Origin: JAGVSZ01 sp019137045
Lineage (GTDB): Bacteria; Pseudomonadota; Gammaproteobacteria; Burkholderiales; SG8-39
Direction of reading: 5' to 3'
DNA length: 64,000 nt
NCBI GenBank assembly: GCA_046347635.1
Contig: JAXMFT010000005.1
Coordinates: 124,001 to 188,000, forward strand
Shown in pieces: positions 1-8,921 of this stretch. Position 1 is the stretch's first letter; each line of letters starts with the position of its first letter. Under the pieces are notes generated by a model, which ran no database searches, was not told the DNA's origin, and saw nothing but the letters and a program-made list of their open reading frames with translations. The translations under genes and the position numbers were made by a program.

Positions 1-1391
1 TGGACTACGACCGCCGTCACGGCTACCGCGGCCCCGAGGGCTACGCCGAGCTTCCCGCCACGCCCGCCGAGGAGGGGCTCGAGGAGGTCCTGCAGGAGTT
101 CGCGGACAGCGATGACCTGCTCGCGGCGCTCGTCCTGGAGGCGGGCCCGAAGCAGGTGCGCGCGTACCGGCGCGGCGGCGAGACGGTGACGATTCCCGAA
201 GCCGGCCTGAAGTTCGTGGCGGGCGCCCTGAGCGAGAAGACCCCCCCGAACCGGCGCATCCGTCGCGGCGCGGTGATCCGCATCCAGAAGGACGAGAAGG
301 GGAACTGGCAGGTGCTGCAGCTGCCCGACGCCGAGGCGGCGTTCATGGCCCTCAACCCCCAGTCCGGAGCGATCAATGCGCTGGTGGGCGGCTTCGACTT
401 CCAGCGCAACAAGTTCAACCACGTCACGCAGGCCTGGCGCCAGCCGGGGTCGTCGTTCAAGCCGTTCATCTACTCCGCGGCGCTGGAAAAGGGGTTCACG
501 CCCGCGACCATCCTCAACGACGCGCCGGTGGTGGTCGATGCCGCCCTGACCGGAGGCCAGGTGTGGGAGCCCAAGAACTACGACGGGAAGTACGAGGGCC
601 CGATGCGCCTGCGCACCGCGCTCGCGAAGTCGAAGAACATGGTGTCGATCCGGATCCTGCAGTCGATCGGACCGCAGTACGCCCAGGACTACGTGCGCCG
701 CTTCGGCTTCGACCCGGAGAAGCACCCGCCCTACCTCACGATGGCTCTCGGTGCGGGCTCGGTCACGCCGTGGCAGATGGCGCGCGCGTACAGCGTGTTC
801 GCGAACGGCGGCTATCGCATCGATCCGTACCTCATCGAGCGCATCGTCGACGACCGCGGCAACCTGCTCGCGCAGGCCCAGCCGACCATGGCCGGGGATC
901 CGAGCCTGCGGGTCCTGGACGGCCGCAACGCGTTCATCATGGATTCGCTGATGCAGGACGTGACGCGCGTCGGCACGGCCGCGCGCGCGGCGACGCTCGG
1001 GCGCAAGGACCTCGCCGGCAAGACCGGCACGACCAACGACCACGTCGATGCGTGGTTCGCAGGCTACCAGCCCGGGCTCGTGGGCGTGGCGTGGATCGGC
1101 TTCGATCAGCCCAAGAAGCTCGGGGCGAACGAGACCGGCTCGCTCGCGGCGCTGCCGATCTGGATGAGCTACATGCGCTCCGCGCTGAAGGGCGTCCCGG
1201 AGGCGGCGCACCCGGTGCCCGAGGGCGTCGTGAGCGTGCGCATCGACCCGGAGACCGGCCTGCAGGCGGCGGACGGCAAGCTCGCCGAGTACTTCTACCG
1301 CGAGTTCGTCCCGGCCGACCAGCCGGCGACCGCGGCCACGGAGCAGGTCGGCGCCCGCAGCACCGAGGAGGTGCGCAGCCAGCTGTTCTGA
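1..1391 (+). CDS. mrcA: Penicillin-binding protein 1A, C-terminal part (5' end outside window)
   Basis: Bifunctional class A penicillin-binding protein that polymerises and cross-links peptidoglycan at the periplasmic face of the inner membrane. The frame is open from base 3, so the N-terminal membrane anchor and glycosyltransferase domain lie upstream of the window. About 460 codons remain. They cover part of the linker (OB-like) region and the whole transpeptidase domain, with the SxxK motif SSFK near base 450, an SKN motif (KSKNMVS), and KTGTT near base 1020. The C-terminus ends in a short polar tail, which is normal for the family. lptM and lysA follow on the same strand, an order seen in many betaproteobacteria. 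The assignment to PBP1A rather than PBP1C rests on the long insert before SSFK and on the context. Confidence 0.93.
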   Translation, partial: DYDRRHGYRGPEGYAELPATPAEEGLEEVLQEFADSDDLLAALVLEAGPKQVRAYRRGGETVTIPEAGLKFVAGALSEKTPPNRRIRRGAVIRIQKDEKGNWQVLQLPDAEAAFMALNPQSGAINALVGGFDFQRNKFNHVTQAWRQPGSSFKPFIYSAALEKGFTPATILNDAPVVVDAALTGGQVWEPKNYDGKYEGPMRLRTALAKSKNMVSIRILQSIGPQYAQDYVRRFGFDPEKHPPYLTMALGAGSVTPWQMARAYSVFANGGYRIDPYLIERIVDDRGNLLAQAQPTMAGDPSLRVLDGRNAFIMDSLMQDVTRVGTAARAATLGRKDLAGKTGTTNDHVDAWFAGYQPGLVGVAWIGFDQPKKLGANETGSLAALPIWMSYMRSALKGVPEAAHPVPEGVVSVRIDPETGLQAADGKLAEYFYREFVPADQPATAATEQVGARSTEEVRSQLF

Positions 1392-1450
1392 CGCGCGCGG
1401 CGGGGCGCGGCGCGCAACGCTATCATGGGCGCGCTCCGCCCCGACCCGAC

Positions 1451-1570
1451 ATGCGCCTCCTCGCCATCCTGATGCTCGCGCTCGCCGCCGCCGCGTGCGG
1501 GACCAAGGGCGCCCTCTACCTGCCGCCGCCCGACGCGGCGGAGGGCGGCGCCGCGAAGTCGAAGCGCTGA
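1451..1570 (+). CDS. lptM: LptM-type small lipoprotein (YifL family)
   Basis: A 39-residue predicted lipoprotein. It has a hydrophobic signal peptide (MRLLAILMLALAAAAC) whose lipobox AAAC precedes GTKGALYLPPP, the signature of the LptM/YifL family. In E. coli, LptM helps mature the LPS translocon LptD/LptE by promoting its disulfide isomerisation. The mature peptide is only about 25 residues, as usual. The gene lies 2 bp before lysA, a classic linkage that supports the identification. It is easily missed by automated annotation because of its size. Function is inferred from the family and position. Confidence 0.85.
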   Translation: MRLLAILMLALAAAACGTKGALYLPPPDAAEGGAAKSKR

Positions 1571-1572
1571 CG

Positions 1573-2817
1573 ATGGCCTTCTTCGCCCGCCGCGACGGGC
1601 AGCTGCACGTCGAGTCGGTGCCGCTCGGCGCGCTCGCCGCGCGCTTCGGTACGCCCTGCTACGTGTACTCGCGTGCGGCGCTGGAGTCCGCCTTCGGCGC
1701 GTTCGCGGCGGCGCTCGCCGGGCGCGACCACCTGGTGTGCTACGCCCTGAAGGCGAACTCCAACCTCGCGGTGCTCGACGTGCTCGCCCGCCTCGGCGCC
1801 GGGTTCGACATCGTGTCCGGCGGCGAGCTCGCGCGGGTGATCGCCGCCGTCGGCGACGCGCGCAAGGTGGTGTTCTCCGGCGTGGGCAAGAGCGCGGCCG
1901 AGATCCGCCAGGCGCTGGCGGCCGGGATCCTCTGCTTCAACGTCGAGTCGGCCGCCGAGCTCGCGCGCATCGAGAGCATCGCCGCGGAGCTCGGCACCCG
2001 GGCGGCGGTCTCGTTCCGGGTCAACCCCGACGTCGATCCGAAGACGCACCCGTACATCTCGACCGGGCTGCGCGAGAACAAGTTCGGCGTTGCGTTCGGG
2101 GACGCCCGCGCGCTCGTCCGGCGCGCCGCCGCCTCGCGCAGCCTGCGCGTCGTCGGGATCGGGTTTCACATCGGTTCGCAGCTCACCGAGACGGCGCCGT
2201 TCGCCGCCGCGCTCGAACGGGTGCTCGTGCTCGTCGATGCGCTCGGGCGCGATGGCATCGCGCTCGACCACCTCGACCTCGGGGGCGGGCTCGGCATCCG
2301 CTATCGGGACGAGACCCCGCCCGCGGTGGCCGACTACGTCGGCGCGCTGCTCGGTCAGGTCGGCGGGCGGGCGCTGCGGATCCTGCTCGAGCCCGGGCGG
2401 TCGCTGATCGGCAACGCCGGGGTGCTGCTCACGCGCGTCGAGTACCTGAAGCCGGGCGCGGAGCGCAGCTTCGCGATCGTCGACGCCGCCATGAACGACC
2501 TCATGCGGCCCGCCCTCTACGACGCGTGGCACGACATCGTGCCGGTGGCGGACCGCCCCGGTCCGCCGCGCCGCTACGACGTGGTGGGCCCGGTGTGCGA
2601 GAGCGGCGACTTCCTCGGCCGCGCGCGCGACCTCGCGCTCGAGGAGGGCGACCTGCTCGCGATCATGTCGGCGGGCGCGTACGGCATGAGCATGAGCTCG
2701 AACTACAACACGCGCCCGCGCGCGGCCGAGGTGATGGTGGACGGGGCCGCGGCGCACCTCGTGCGCGCGCGCGAGGAGGTCGCGGACCTGTTCGCGCTCG
2801 AGCGTAAATTTCCGTGA
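1573..2817 (+). CDS. lysA: Diaminopimelate decarboxylase
   Basis: PLP-dependent fold-III decarboxylase that converts meso-2,6-diaminopimelate to L-lysine, the last step of lysine synthesis. The 414-residue product has the PLP-lysine motif YALKANSN near residue 55, the GGGLGI phosphate-binding segment, EPGRS, and the active-site ESGDFLG motif near residue 345. The length matches the family (about 415). The start chosen is the ATG two bases after lptM. A longer in-frame extension overlaps lptM and is unlikely. The gene is cytoplasmic and probably co-transcribed with lptM. Confidence 0.96.
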   Translation: MAFFARRDGQLHVESVPLGALAARFGTPCYVYSRAALESAFGAFAAALAGRDHLVCYALKANSNLAVLDVLARLGAGFDIVSGGELARVIAAVGDARKVVFSGVGKSAAEIRQALAAGILCFNVESAAELARIESIAAELGTRAAVSFRVNPDVDPKTHPYISTGLRENKFGVAFGDARALVRRAAASRSLRVVGIGFHIGSQLTETAPFAAALERVLVLVDALGRDGIALDHLDLGGGLGIRYRDETPPAVADYVGALLGQVGGRALRILLEPGRSLIGNAGVLLTRVEYLKPGAERSFAIVDAAMNDLMRPALYDAWHDIVPVADRPGPPRRYDVVGPVCESGDFLGRARDLALEEGDLLAIMSAGAYGMSMSSNYNTRPRAAEVMVDGAAAHLVRAREEVADLFALERKFP

Positions 2818-2823
2818 ATTTTC

Positions 2824-2852
2824 TTGACCACCCCCGCGGCCGCGGCTACCGT
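2824..2852 (+). promoter_or_regulatory. Candidate sigma-70 promoter for the RND pump genes
   Basis: TTGACC at 2824-2829 and TACCGT at 2847-2852 are separated by 17 bp, about 48 bp before the adaptor start codon. The -35 box is good (5 of 6) and the -10 box is weak (3 of 6). It overlaps the region just after the lysA stop codon. Confidence 0.3.
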
Positions 2853-2900
2853 CGCAGGCCCGTGAGCGCGAGTGTGGAGTCCCGGCGTGGAGTGGAGACG

Positions 2901-4061
2901 ATGAGAGGTCTGGTGGCGGCCGGCGTCGCCGCCGCGCTGCTCGCGGCGGGGTGCGGCGACAGCAAGTCGGACGCGAAGAAGTCGGCCGGCCTGGCGCCGA
3001 CCCCGATCACCGCGGCGACCGTCGAGGTGCGCGCGCTCGAGCTCAGCGAGGACTCGGTGGGCTCGCTCGAGAACTTCATCGACCCGAAGGTCGGCGCCGA
3101 GGTGGCCGGCCGCGTCGTGAGCGTCGCCGGCTTCGTGGGCAAGAAGGTCCGGCGCGGCGACCTGCTGGCCGAGATCGACCCGGTCGACCTCGAGATCCAG
3201 AATCGCGCCGACACCGCCGAAGTGGCCCGCCTCGAGACGCTGGTCGCCAACCAGGAGCGCATCGTCGCGAACCAGCGCAAGCTGGTGGAGAAGGCGTTCA
3301 TCTCGCAGAACGCCGTGGACGACTCGATCGCGCAGCGCAACGCGCTCGCCGAGCAGCTGAAGAGCGCGCGCGCGCGCCTCGACGCGAACCGCAACGCGCT
3401 GCGCAAGACCCGGGTCGTCGCGCCGATCGACGGCGCGGTTGAGGTGCAGATCGTCGCGCCCGGCGATTACGTCAAGGTGGGCGACCCGATGTTCCAGCTC
3501 GTGGGCACGAGCCTGGTGCACGCGCACCTGCCGTTCCCCGAGAGCGCGGGCCCGCGCCTGCGCATCGGCCAGCCGGTCCGCATCACCTCCCCGCTCGTCC
3601 CCGGCGTCGTCGTGCACGCGAAGATCGACGAGATCAGGCCCACGATCACCGCCAGCTCGCGCGCGCTCGACGTGATCGTCAAGTTCGAGAGCGACGGGAA
3701 GTTCCGCGGCGGCGGCACGGTGAACGCGCAGGTGGTGACCGGCCGCAAGGAGCACGCGGTGGTCGTGCCGGAGCAGAGCGTGGTGCTGCGGCCGGCGGGG
3801 AAGGTCGTCTATCTCGTCCAGGAGGGCCGGGCGGTCCAGCGCGTGGTCGAGACCGGCGTGCGCAAGGACGGGATGATCGAGATCGTCTCCGGCCTCGCGG
3901 GCGGCGAGACCGTCGCGGCCGACGGCGCGGGCTTCCTGACCAACGGGGCGCCGGTGGCGGTCGCCCGGCCGCGCGGGGAGAACCCGGCGGCGGGAAGCCC
4001 GGACCGGGGCGCCGGCAAGGTGGACGGCGGCGCGGTGGTCGGCAAGGGCGGCGGGTCGTGA
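2901..4061 (+). CDS. RND efflux periplasmic adaptor subunit (MexA/AcrA/HlyD family lipoprotein)
   Basis: Membrane fusion protein that links the inner-membrane RND pump to an outer-membrane channel. The N-terminus has a lipoprotein signal ending in LLAAGC. It is followed by a barrel-sandwich/lipoyl segment (VSVAGFVGKKVRRGDLLAEIDPVD), an alpha-helical hairpin of about 60 residues, a second lipoyl half and a C-terminal beta-barrel. The 386-residue length is typical. The start is the ATG at 2901, since the upstream in-frame extension lacks signal-peptide character. Its stop overlaps the pump start by 4 bp (GTGA), so the two are translationally coupled. No outer-membrane factor gene is adjacent, so a TolC-type channel must be encoded elsewhere. 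Substrate unknown. Confidence 0.92.
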   Translation: MRGLVAAGVAAALLAAGCGDSKSDAKKSAGLAPTPITAATVEVRALELSEDSVGSLENFIDPKVGAEVAGRVVSVAGFVGKKVRRGDLLAEIDPVDLEIQNRADTAEVARLETLVANQERIVANQRKLVEKAFISQNAVDDSIAQRNALAEQLKSARARLDANRNALRKTRVVAPIDGAVEVQIVAPGDYVKVGDPMFQLVGTSLVHAHLPFPESAGPRLRIGQPVRITSPLVPGVVVHAKIDEIRPTITASSRALDVIVKFESDGKFRGGGTVNAQVVTGRKEHAVVVPEQSVVLRPAGKVVYLVQEGRAVQRVVETGVRKDGMIEIVSGLAGGETVAADGAGFLTNGAPVAVARPRGENPAAGSPDRGAGKVDGGAVVGKGGGS

Positions 4062-7000
4062 CGCTCCCCGAGCTGTCCATCAAGCGCCACGTGCTGGCGG
4101 TGATGCTGAACGCCGTGCTGGTGCTGTTCGGCCTCATCGCCTACCAGCGCATGGGCATGGACAAGCTGCCCTACATCGAGTTTCCGGTGATCTCGGTGCA
4201 GACGACGCAGCGCGGCGCCAACCCGGACGTCATCGACGCGGCGGTCACCACGCTCATCGAGAGCGTGGTGAACGGCGTGCCCGGCATCGAGCACATCCAG
4301 TCCACCTCGTCGCCCGGCGTGTCGCAGATCAACATCACCTTCAACCTCGACAAGCGCATCGACGTCGCCTTCAACGAGGTGCAGGCGAAGGTGAACCAGA
4401 TCCTGCGCCGGCTGCCCAAGGACGCCGACCCGCCGGTGGTCGCCAAGGTCGAGACCAACACCTCGCCGATCTTCTGGATGGCGCTGTCCGGCGACCGCAC
4501 CCAGCAGCAGCTCAACCAGTACGCGATCAACGTCATCAAGAAGAAGCTCGAGACCATCGACGGCGTGGGCGAGGTGCGGATCGGCGGGCGCCGCGACCGC
4601 ACCATCCGCGTCAACCTGCTGCCCGCGCGCATGGCCTCCATGGGGATCGCCGCGCAGGACATCCAGGACGCCTTCAGCCGCGAGCACCTCCAGCTCGCCG
4701 GCGGCTTCGTGGTCGGCGCCAGCACCGAGCACCTGGTCAAGCTCGACCTCGAGTTCCACAACCTGGACGAGCTCAGGCGGATGATCGTCGCCTACCGCGA
4801 CGGCGCGCCGGTGCGGCTCGAGAACATCGCCGAGATCGTCGACGGGCTGTCCGACTTCCGCCAGCTCGGCCGCTACAACGGCCGCGACGCGGTCGGGCTG
4901 GGCATCGTGAAGATCCCCAACACCAACACCGTCGAGATCATCTCGAAGGTGCGCGCGCGCCTCGAGACCGACATCCTGCCCTCGCTCCCGCCGGGACTGC
5001 AGATCGACGTCGTCCAGAACGACGCGGTCTTCATCGGCGAGATCATCAACTCGCTCAAGGAGCACCTGGTCGAGGGAACGATCCTCGCCGCGCTCGTCGT
5101 GCTGTTCTTCCTGCGCAGCGTACGCTCGACCGTCATCATCGCGATCGCGATCCCGGTGTCGCTGCTCGGGTCGGTGGCGGTGATGTACTTCGTCGGCTAC
5201 ACGTTCAACTCGGTCACGATGCTCGCGCTGCTGCTGCTGATCGGCGTGGTGGTCGACGACTCGATCGTGGTGCTGGAGAACATCTTCCGGCACCGCGAGC
5301 ACCTCGATCCGGACCCGGTGTCGGCGGCGATCAACGGCAGCCGCGAGGTGACTTTCGCGGTGCTCGCGGCCACGCTCGCGCTGGTGTCGATCTTCGCGCC
5401 GGTGATCTTTCTCGGCGGGATCATCGGCCAGTTCTTCAAGTCGTTCGCGGTGGTGGTGACGTTCGGCGTGCTGATGTCGTGGTTCGTCGCCCTCACGCTC
5501 ACCCCGATGCTGTGCTCGCGCTTCCTGCGCGTGCAGAAGCACGACGGGCGCGTGCACCGCGCGCTCGACCGGTTCTTCGCCGCGATGGACAGGGGGTACC
5601 GCTGGTGCCTGGAGCAGTCGCTGCGCCACCGCTGGAAGGTGCTCGGCGCGACCTTGCTCGTCGTGCTGTCCAGCCAGTACTTCTTCAAGAACGTCGGCAA
5701 GGAGCTCGCGCCGCAGCAGGACGAGGGGCGCTTCCTGATCTCGATGCGCACGCCGCTCGGGTCCTCGATCGAGTACACCGACCGCAAGCTGCGCGAGGTC
5801 GAGGCGATCACCAAGACCTATCCCGAGATCGTCACCGAGTGGGCGATCATCGGCCTGGGCAGCGCGCAGCAGGTGAACCAGGCGACGCTCGTCATCCGCA
5901 TGCTGCCCAAGGCCGAGCGGCGCGCGGGCGGGATGCGCTCGCAGCAGCAGGTGCTCGCCGCGCTGCGACAGGAGCTGACGCAGGTCGCCGGCATCCGCGC
6001 CTTCCCGCGCCCGTTCGGCGTGTTCCAGGGGCAGCGCACCGAGCCGCTGCAGTTCGTCGTCTCCGGCCCGAACCTGATGGAGATGGGCCGGCTCGCGACC
6101 GACCTCCAGCGCAAGCTGCAGGCCGACCCGGCGATCGGGCGCATGGACACCGACCTGCAGCTCGAGCTGCCGCAGTACGTCCTCGCTCCGGACCGCACGC
6201 GGGCGCAGGCGCTCGGCCTGAGCGCGCAGGACGTCGCGTCGGCGCTCAACATGCTCACCGGCGGCATCGACATCGCGAAGTACAACGACGACCCCGGGGA
6301 CGGTCAGCGCTACGACGTGCGCGTCAAGGCGGCCGACGGCGAGTTCGTGCAGCAGCGCGATCTCGCGAAGATCTACCTGCGCAACCGCCAGGGGCAGCTG
6401 ATCCGCCTCGACAGCGTCGCGACACTCAGGGAAGTGCTCGGCCCGGCGGTGATCGGCAAGTTCGACCTCGAGTACGCCGCGACCTTCTTCAACGTCCCGG
6501 GCGTCACGCTCGGCGCGGCGATCGAGAAGGTCAACGAGGCGGCGGCGGCGCTACCGCCCGGCTACCGCGTGCAGTTCATCGGCGAGGCGGCGGAGCTCGG
6601 CAAGACCGAGCGCTACGTGATGTTCGCGTTCGTGGTGGGCTCGATCCTGCTGTTCATGGTGCTGGCGAGCCAGTTCAACTCCTTCGTCCAGCCGCTAATC
6701 ATCATGCTCGCGGTGCCGCTCGCCATCATCGGCGGGATCTTCGCCCTGTGGGTGAGCCAGCCGATCGCGCAGTTCGCGACCTGGCTCGGCGCCGAGGTCA
6801 CCCCGCTCACGCTCAACATCTTCTCGATGATCGGGCTGGTGCTGCTGATCGGCCTGGTGGCGAAGAACTCGATCCTGCTGGTGGACCTCACCAATCAGCG
6901 GCGCGCCGGGGGCATGGGGGTCGACGCGGCGCTGCGCGACGCCTGCCCGACCCGGATGCGGCCGGTCCTGATGACCTCCGCCACGATCGTGCTGGCGCTC

Positions 7001-7186
7001 GCACCCGCCGCGCTCGGGTTCGGCTCCGGGTCCGAGACCAATCAGCCGCTCGCGGTCGCGGTGATCGGCGGCATGATCACCTCGACCCTCCTCACCCTGG
7101 TGGTGGTGCCCGCGGCCTACTCGCTGGTGGAGACGCGCGACATCGCGCGGCCGCTGCGCCGCTGGCTGCCGGCGCGCGCGACCTGA
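4058..7186 (+). CDS. RND efflux transporter permease (AcrB/MexB superfamily)
   Basis: A 1042-residue inner-membrane proton-driven exporter. It has the two-fold repeated RND architecture: a first membrane helix near residue 15, a large periplasmic porter loop to about residue 335, a six-helix bundle including GVVVDDSIVVLENI (the acidic proton-relay helix), a second large loop, and a final bundle with LVAKNSILLVD. Length is standard for the hydrophobe/amphiphile efflux family. It starts with GTG overlapping the adaptor stop codon. Drugs, solvents or lipids are all possible cargo and the sequence alone does not decide. No local regulator is evident. Confidence 0.95.
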   Translation: MTLPELSIKRHVLAVMLNAVLVLFGLIAYQRMGMDKLPYIEFPVISVQTTQRGANPDVIDAAVTTLIESVVNGVPGIEHIQSTSSPGVSQINITFNLDKRIDVAFNEVQAKVNQILRRLPKDADPPVVAKVETNTSPIFWMALSGDRTQQQLNQYAINVIKKKLETIDGVGEVRIGGRRDRTIRVNLLPARMASMGIAAQDIQDAFSREHLQLAGGFVVGASTEHLVKLDLEFHNLDELRRMIVAYRDGAPVRLENIAEIVDGLSDFRQLGRYNGRDAVGLGIVKIPNTNTVEIISKVRARLETDILPSLPPGLQIDVVQNDAVFIGEIINSLKEHLVEGTILAALVVLFFLRSVRSTVIIAIAIPVSLLGSVAVMYFVGYTFNSVTMLALLLLIGVVVDDSIVVLENIFRHREHLDPDPVSAAINGSREVTFAVLAATLALVSIFAPVIFLGGIIGQFFKSFAVVVTFGVLMSWFVALTLTPMLCSRFLRVQKHDGRVHRALDRFFAAMDRGYRWCLEQSLRHRWKVLGATLLVVLSSQYFFKNVGKELAPQQDEGRFLISMRTPLGSSIEYTDRKLREVEAITKTYPEIVTEWAIIGLGSAQQVNQATLVIRMLPKAERRAGGMRSQQQVLAALRQELTQVAGIRAFPRPFGVFQGQRTEPLQFVVSGPNLMEMGRLATDLQRKLQADPAIGRMDTDLQLELPQYVLAPDRTRAQALGLSAQDVASALNMLTGGIDIAKYNDDPGDGQRYDVRVKAADGEFVQQRDLAKIYLRNRQGQLIRLDSVATLREVLGPAVIGKFDLEYAATFFNVPGVTLGAAIEKVNEAAAALPPGYRVQFIGEAAELGKTERYVMFAFVVGSILLFMVLASQFNSFVQPLIIMLAVPLAIIGGIFALWVSQPIAQFATWLGAEVTPLTLNIFSMIGLVLLIGLVAKNSILLVDLTNQRRAGGMGVDAALRDACPTRMRPVLMTSATIVLALAPAALGFGSGSETNQPLAVAVIGGMITSTLLTLVVVPAAYSLVETRDIARPLRRWLPARAT

Positions 7187-7202
7187 GCGCGGGGGCGCGG
7201 CC

Positions 7203-7856
7203 TCACGCGTTCGGCTGCGGCAGCGGCGCGCGCCGGTTGCGCGCAGCCTTCCGCTTCGCCTCCCGCAGCCTGGCCGCGACCCGGTAGCCGAGCAGCACCG
7301 TCAGGAGCGCGGCGTAGATCGCCGGCTCGGTGAGGTCGGCCTTCACCATCCACCAGAAGTGCAGCACCCCGAGCGGCGCGATGAGGTAGACCAGGCGGTG
7401 CAGCGCGCGCCAGCGCTTCGCCCCCAGCCGCCGCACCATGCGGTCGGTGGAGGTGATCGCCAGCGGCAGCATCAGCGCCAGTGCGGTGACGCCGACGGTG
7501 ATGAACGGCCGCTTCACGATGTCCTTCAGGATCTCGGCGAGCACGAAGACGTGGTCGAAGGAGACGAAGCTCGCGAAGTGCGTCACGCCGTAGAAGAACG
7601 CGTACAGACCGAGCATCCGCCGCCAGCCCGCCAGCCAGTGCCAGCCGAGCGCCTTGCGCAGCGGCGTCACCGCGAGCGTGAGGAGCAGGAAGCGCAGCGT
7701 CCAGTCCCCGGTCGAGCGGGTGATGAACTCCGCCGGGTTCGCGCCGAGCGCATCGGGATCGAATGCGAGCGCCCAGCCGATGCGGGCGACCGGGACGAGC
7801 GCGGCGAGAAAGACGGCCGCCTTCAGCGCGGACATCGAGCGTGCGGAGAGCGCCAT
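7203..7856 (-). CDS. msrQ: Heme-binding membrane subunit of the methionine sulfoxide reductase system
   Basis: MsrQ (formerly YedZ) is an inner-membrane cytochrome b that passes electrons from the quinone pool or a flavin reductase to periplasmic MsrP. The 217-residue product has about six membrane segments, with the ferric-reductase-like YAFFYGVTHFASF and RLVYLIAPLGVLHFWW segments carrying the probable heme histidines. The start ATG lies 8 bp beyond the msrP stop, so the pair is an operon in the usual P-then-Q order. The basic C-terminal tail is cytoplasmic. Assignment is strong because of both sequence and adjacency. Confidence 0.93.
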   Translation of the reverse strand: MALSARSMSALKAAVFLAALVPVARIGWALAFDPDALGANPAEFITRSTGDWTLRFLLLTLAVTPLRKALGWHWLAGWRRMLGLYAFFYGVTHFASFVSFDHVFVLAEILKDIVKRPFITVGVTALALMLPLAITSTDRMVRRLGAKRWRALHRLVYLIAPLGVLHFWWMVKADLTEPAIYAALLTVLLGYRVAARLREAKRKAARNRRAPLPQPNA

Positions 7857-7864
7857 CGCCGTGC

Positions 7865-8824
7865 TCAGTAGAACTTCTTGAGGTCCATGCCGGCGTACAG
7901 GCGCGCGACCTGGTCGCCGTAGCCGTTGAAGAGCACCGTCTCGCGCTTGGCGAACAGCTCGGGGATGCGCCGTTCGCGCCGCTGGCTCCAGCGCGGATGG
8001 TCGACGCCGGGGTTCACGTTCGAGTAGAACCCGTACTCGTTCGGCGCCGCCTTCTCCCAGGCCGTCTTCGGCTGTTGCGCGACGAACCGGATGCGCACGA
8101 TCGACTTGGCGGACTTGAAGCCGTACTTCCACGGCACCACCAGCCGCACCGGCGCGCCGTTCTGGTTCGGCAGCACCTCGCCGTAGAGCCCGACCGCCAT
8201 GATCGTGAGCGGGTGCATCGCCTCGTCGATGCGCAGCCCTTCCACGTACGGCCAGTCGAGCACCGGCAGGCGCACGCCCGGCATCTCCTCGGGGCGGTAG
8301 GCGGTGACGAACTCGACGAACCGGGCCCGCGACGTCGGCTGCACGAGCTTGGCGAGCGCATTGAACTCGAAGCCGACCCACGGGACGACCATCGACCAGG
8401 CCTCGACGCAGCGCAGGCGGTACACGCGCTCCTCGAGCGGGAATTTGAGCAGGTCCTCGATTGCGAACGTCCGCGGGCGCTCGACCTCGCCTTCGACCGC
8501 GACGGTCCACGGCCGCACCTTGAGCCGCTTCGCGTACTGCATCGGGTCGTCCTTGTCGGTCCCGAACTCGTAGAAGTTGTTGTACGTCGTCACGTACTTG
8601 TACGCGGTGGCGGGCTCGGTCGTGCTGAGCGCGCTGCGCGCGACGTTCGGCAGCTTCTCGAGCCCGAGCGTCGGCTCCGCGGCGCGGCCCGCCGCGGCGA
8701 GCAACCCCGCCGCGCCGAGCGCCGAGCCGGCGCCCGCGAGCTTGAGCAGCGCGCGGCGGCGCTCGTAGAAGGGCCGGGGCGTGATCTCCGCGGGCCGGAT
8801 GTGGTCGGGGCGCCTGATCAGCAT
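7865..8824 (-). CDS. msrP: Protein-methionine-sulfoxide reductase catalytic subunit (molybdoenzyme)
   Basis: Periplasmic molybdopterin enzyme that reduces methionine sulfoxide in oxidised envelope proteins. The 319-residue product has a twin-arginine signal (ERRRALLKLAG followed by an Ala-rich hydrophobic stretch). The sulfite-oxidase-like domain includes YRLRCVEAWSMVVPW, whose Cys is the expected molybdenum ligand. It also has LPYRPEEMPG-like and VPWKYGFKSAKSI segments typical of MsrP. The start ATG at 8824 was chosen because it begins the conserved MLIRRPDHI...EITP leader, whereas upstream codons are not family-like. It lies downstream of an ECF sigma/anti-sigma pair, which may control it. 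Confidence 0.94.
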   Translation of the reverse strand: MLIRRPDHIRPAEITPRPFYERRRALLKLAGAGSALGAAGLLAAAGRAAEPTLGLEKLPNVARSALSTTEPATAYKYVTTYNNFYEFGTDKDDPMQYAKRLKVRPWTVAVEGEVERPRTFAIEDLLKFPLEERVYRLRCVEAWSMVVPWVGFEFNALAKLVQPTSRARFVEFVTAYRPEEMPGVRLPVLDWPYVEGLRIDEAMHPLTIMAVGLYGEVLPNQNGAPVRLVVPWKYGFKSAKSIVRIRFVAQQPKTAWEKAAPNEYGFYSNVNPGVDHPRWSQRRERRIPELFAKRETVLFNGYGDQVARLYAGMDLKKFY

Positions 8825-8859
8825 GGGGGGTCCTCGCGTGCGAGCGGGTGCGATCCTTC

Positions 8860-8889
8860 GTGTACGAGTCGCGCGGCCGGACGGATTCC
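8860..8889 (-). promoter_or_regulatory. Candidate ECF-sigma promoter upstream of msrPQ
   Basis: On the minus strand GGAATCC (8889-8883) is followed after 16 bp by CGTACAC (8866-8860), in the 97-bp gap between the anti-sigma gene and msrP. The -35-like GGAAT core is typical of ECF-dependent promoters. A related arrangement precedes the sigma-factor operon at 10610-10640. Inferred from pattern only. Confidence 0.35.
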
Positions 8890-8921
8890 TTACGCCGTCG
8901 CGGGCGCAGCCACGCACGCGC

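Noticed and set aside
3809..5629. Long minus-strand frame (about 600 codons) inside the RND pump gene
   Set aside because: His/Arg/Asp-rich shadow of a well-defined RND transporter gene on the plus strand.
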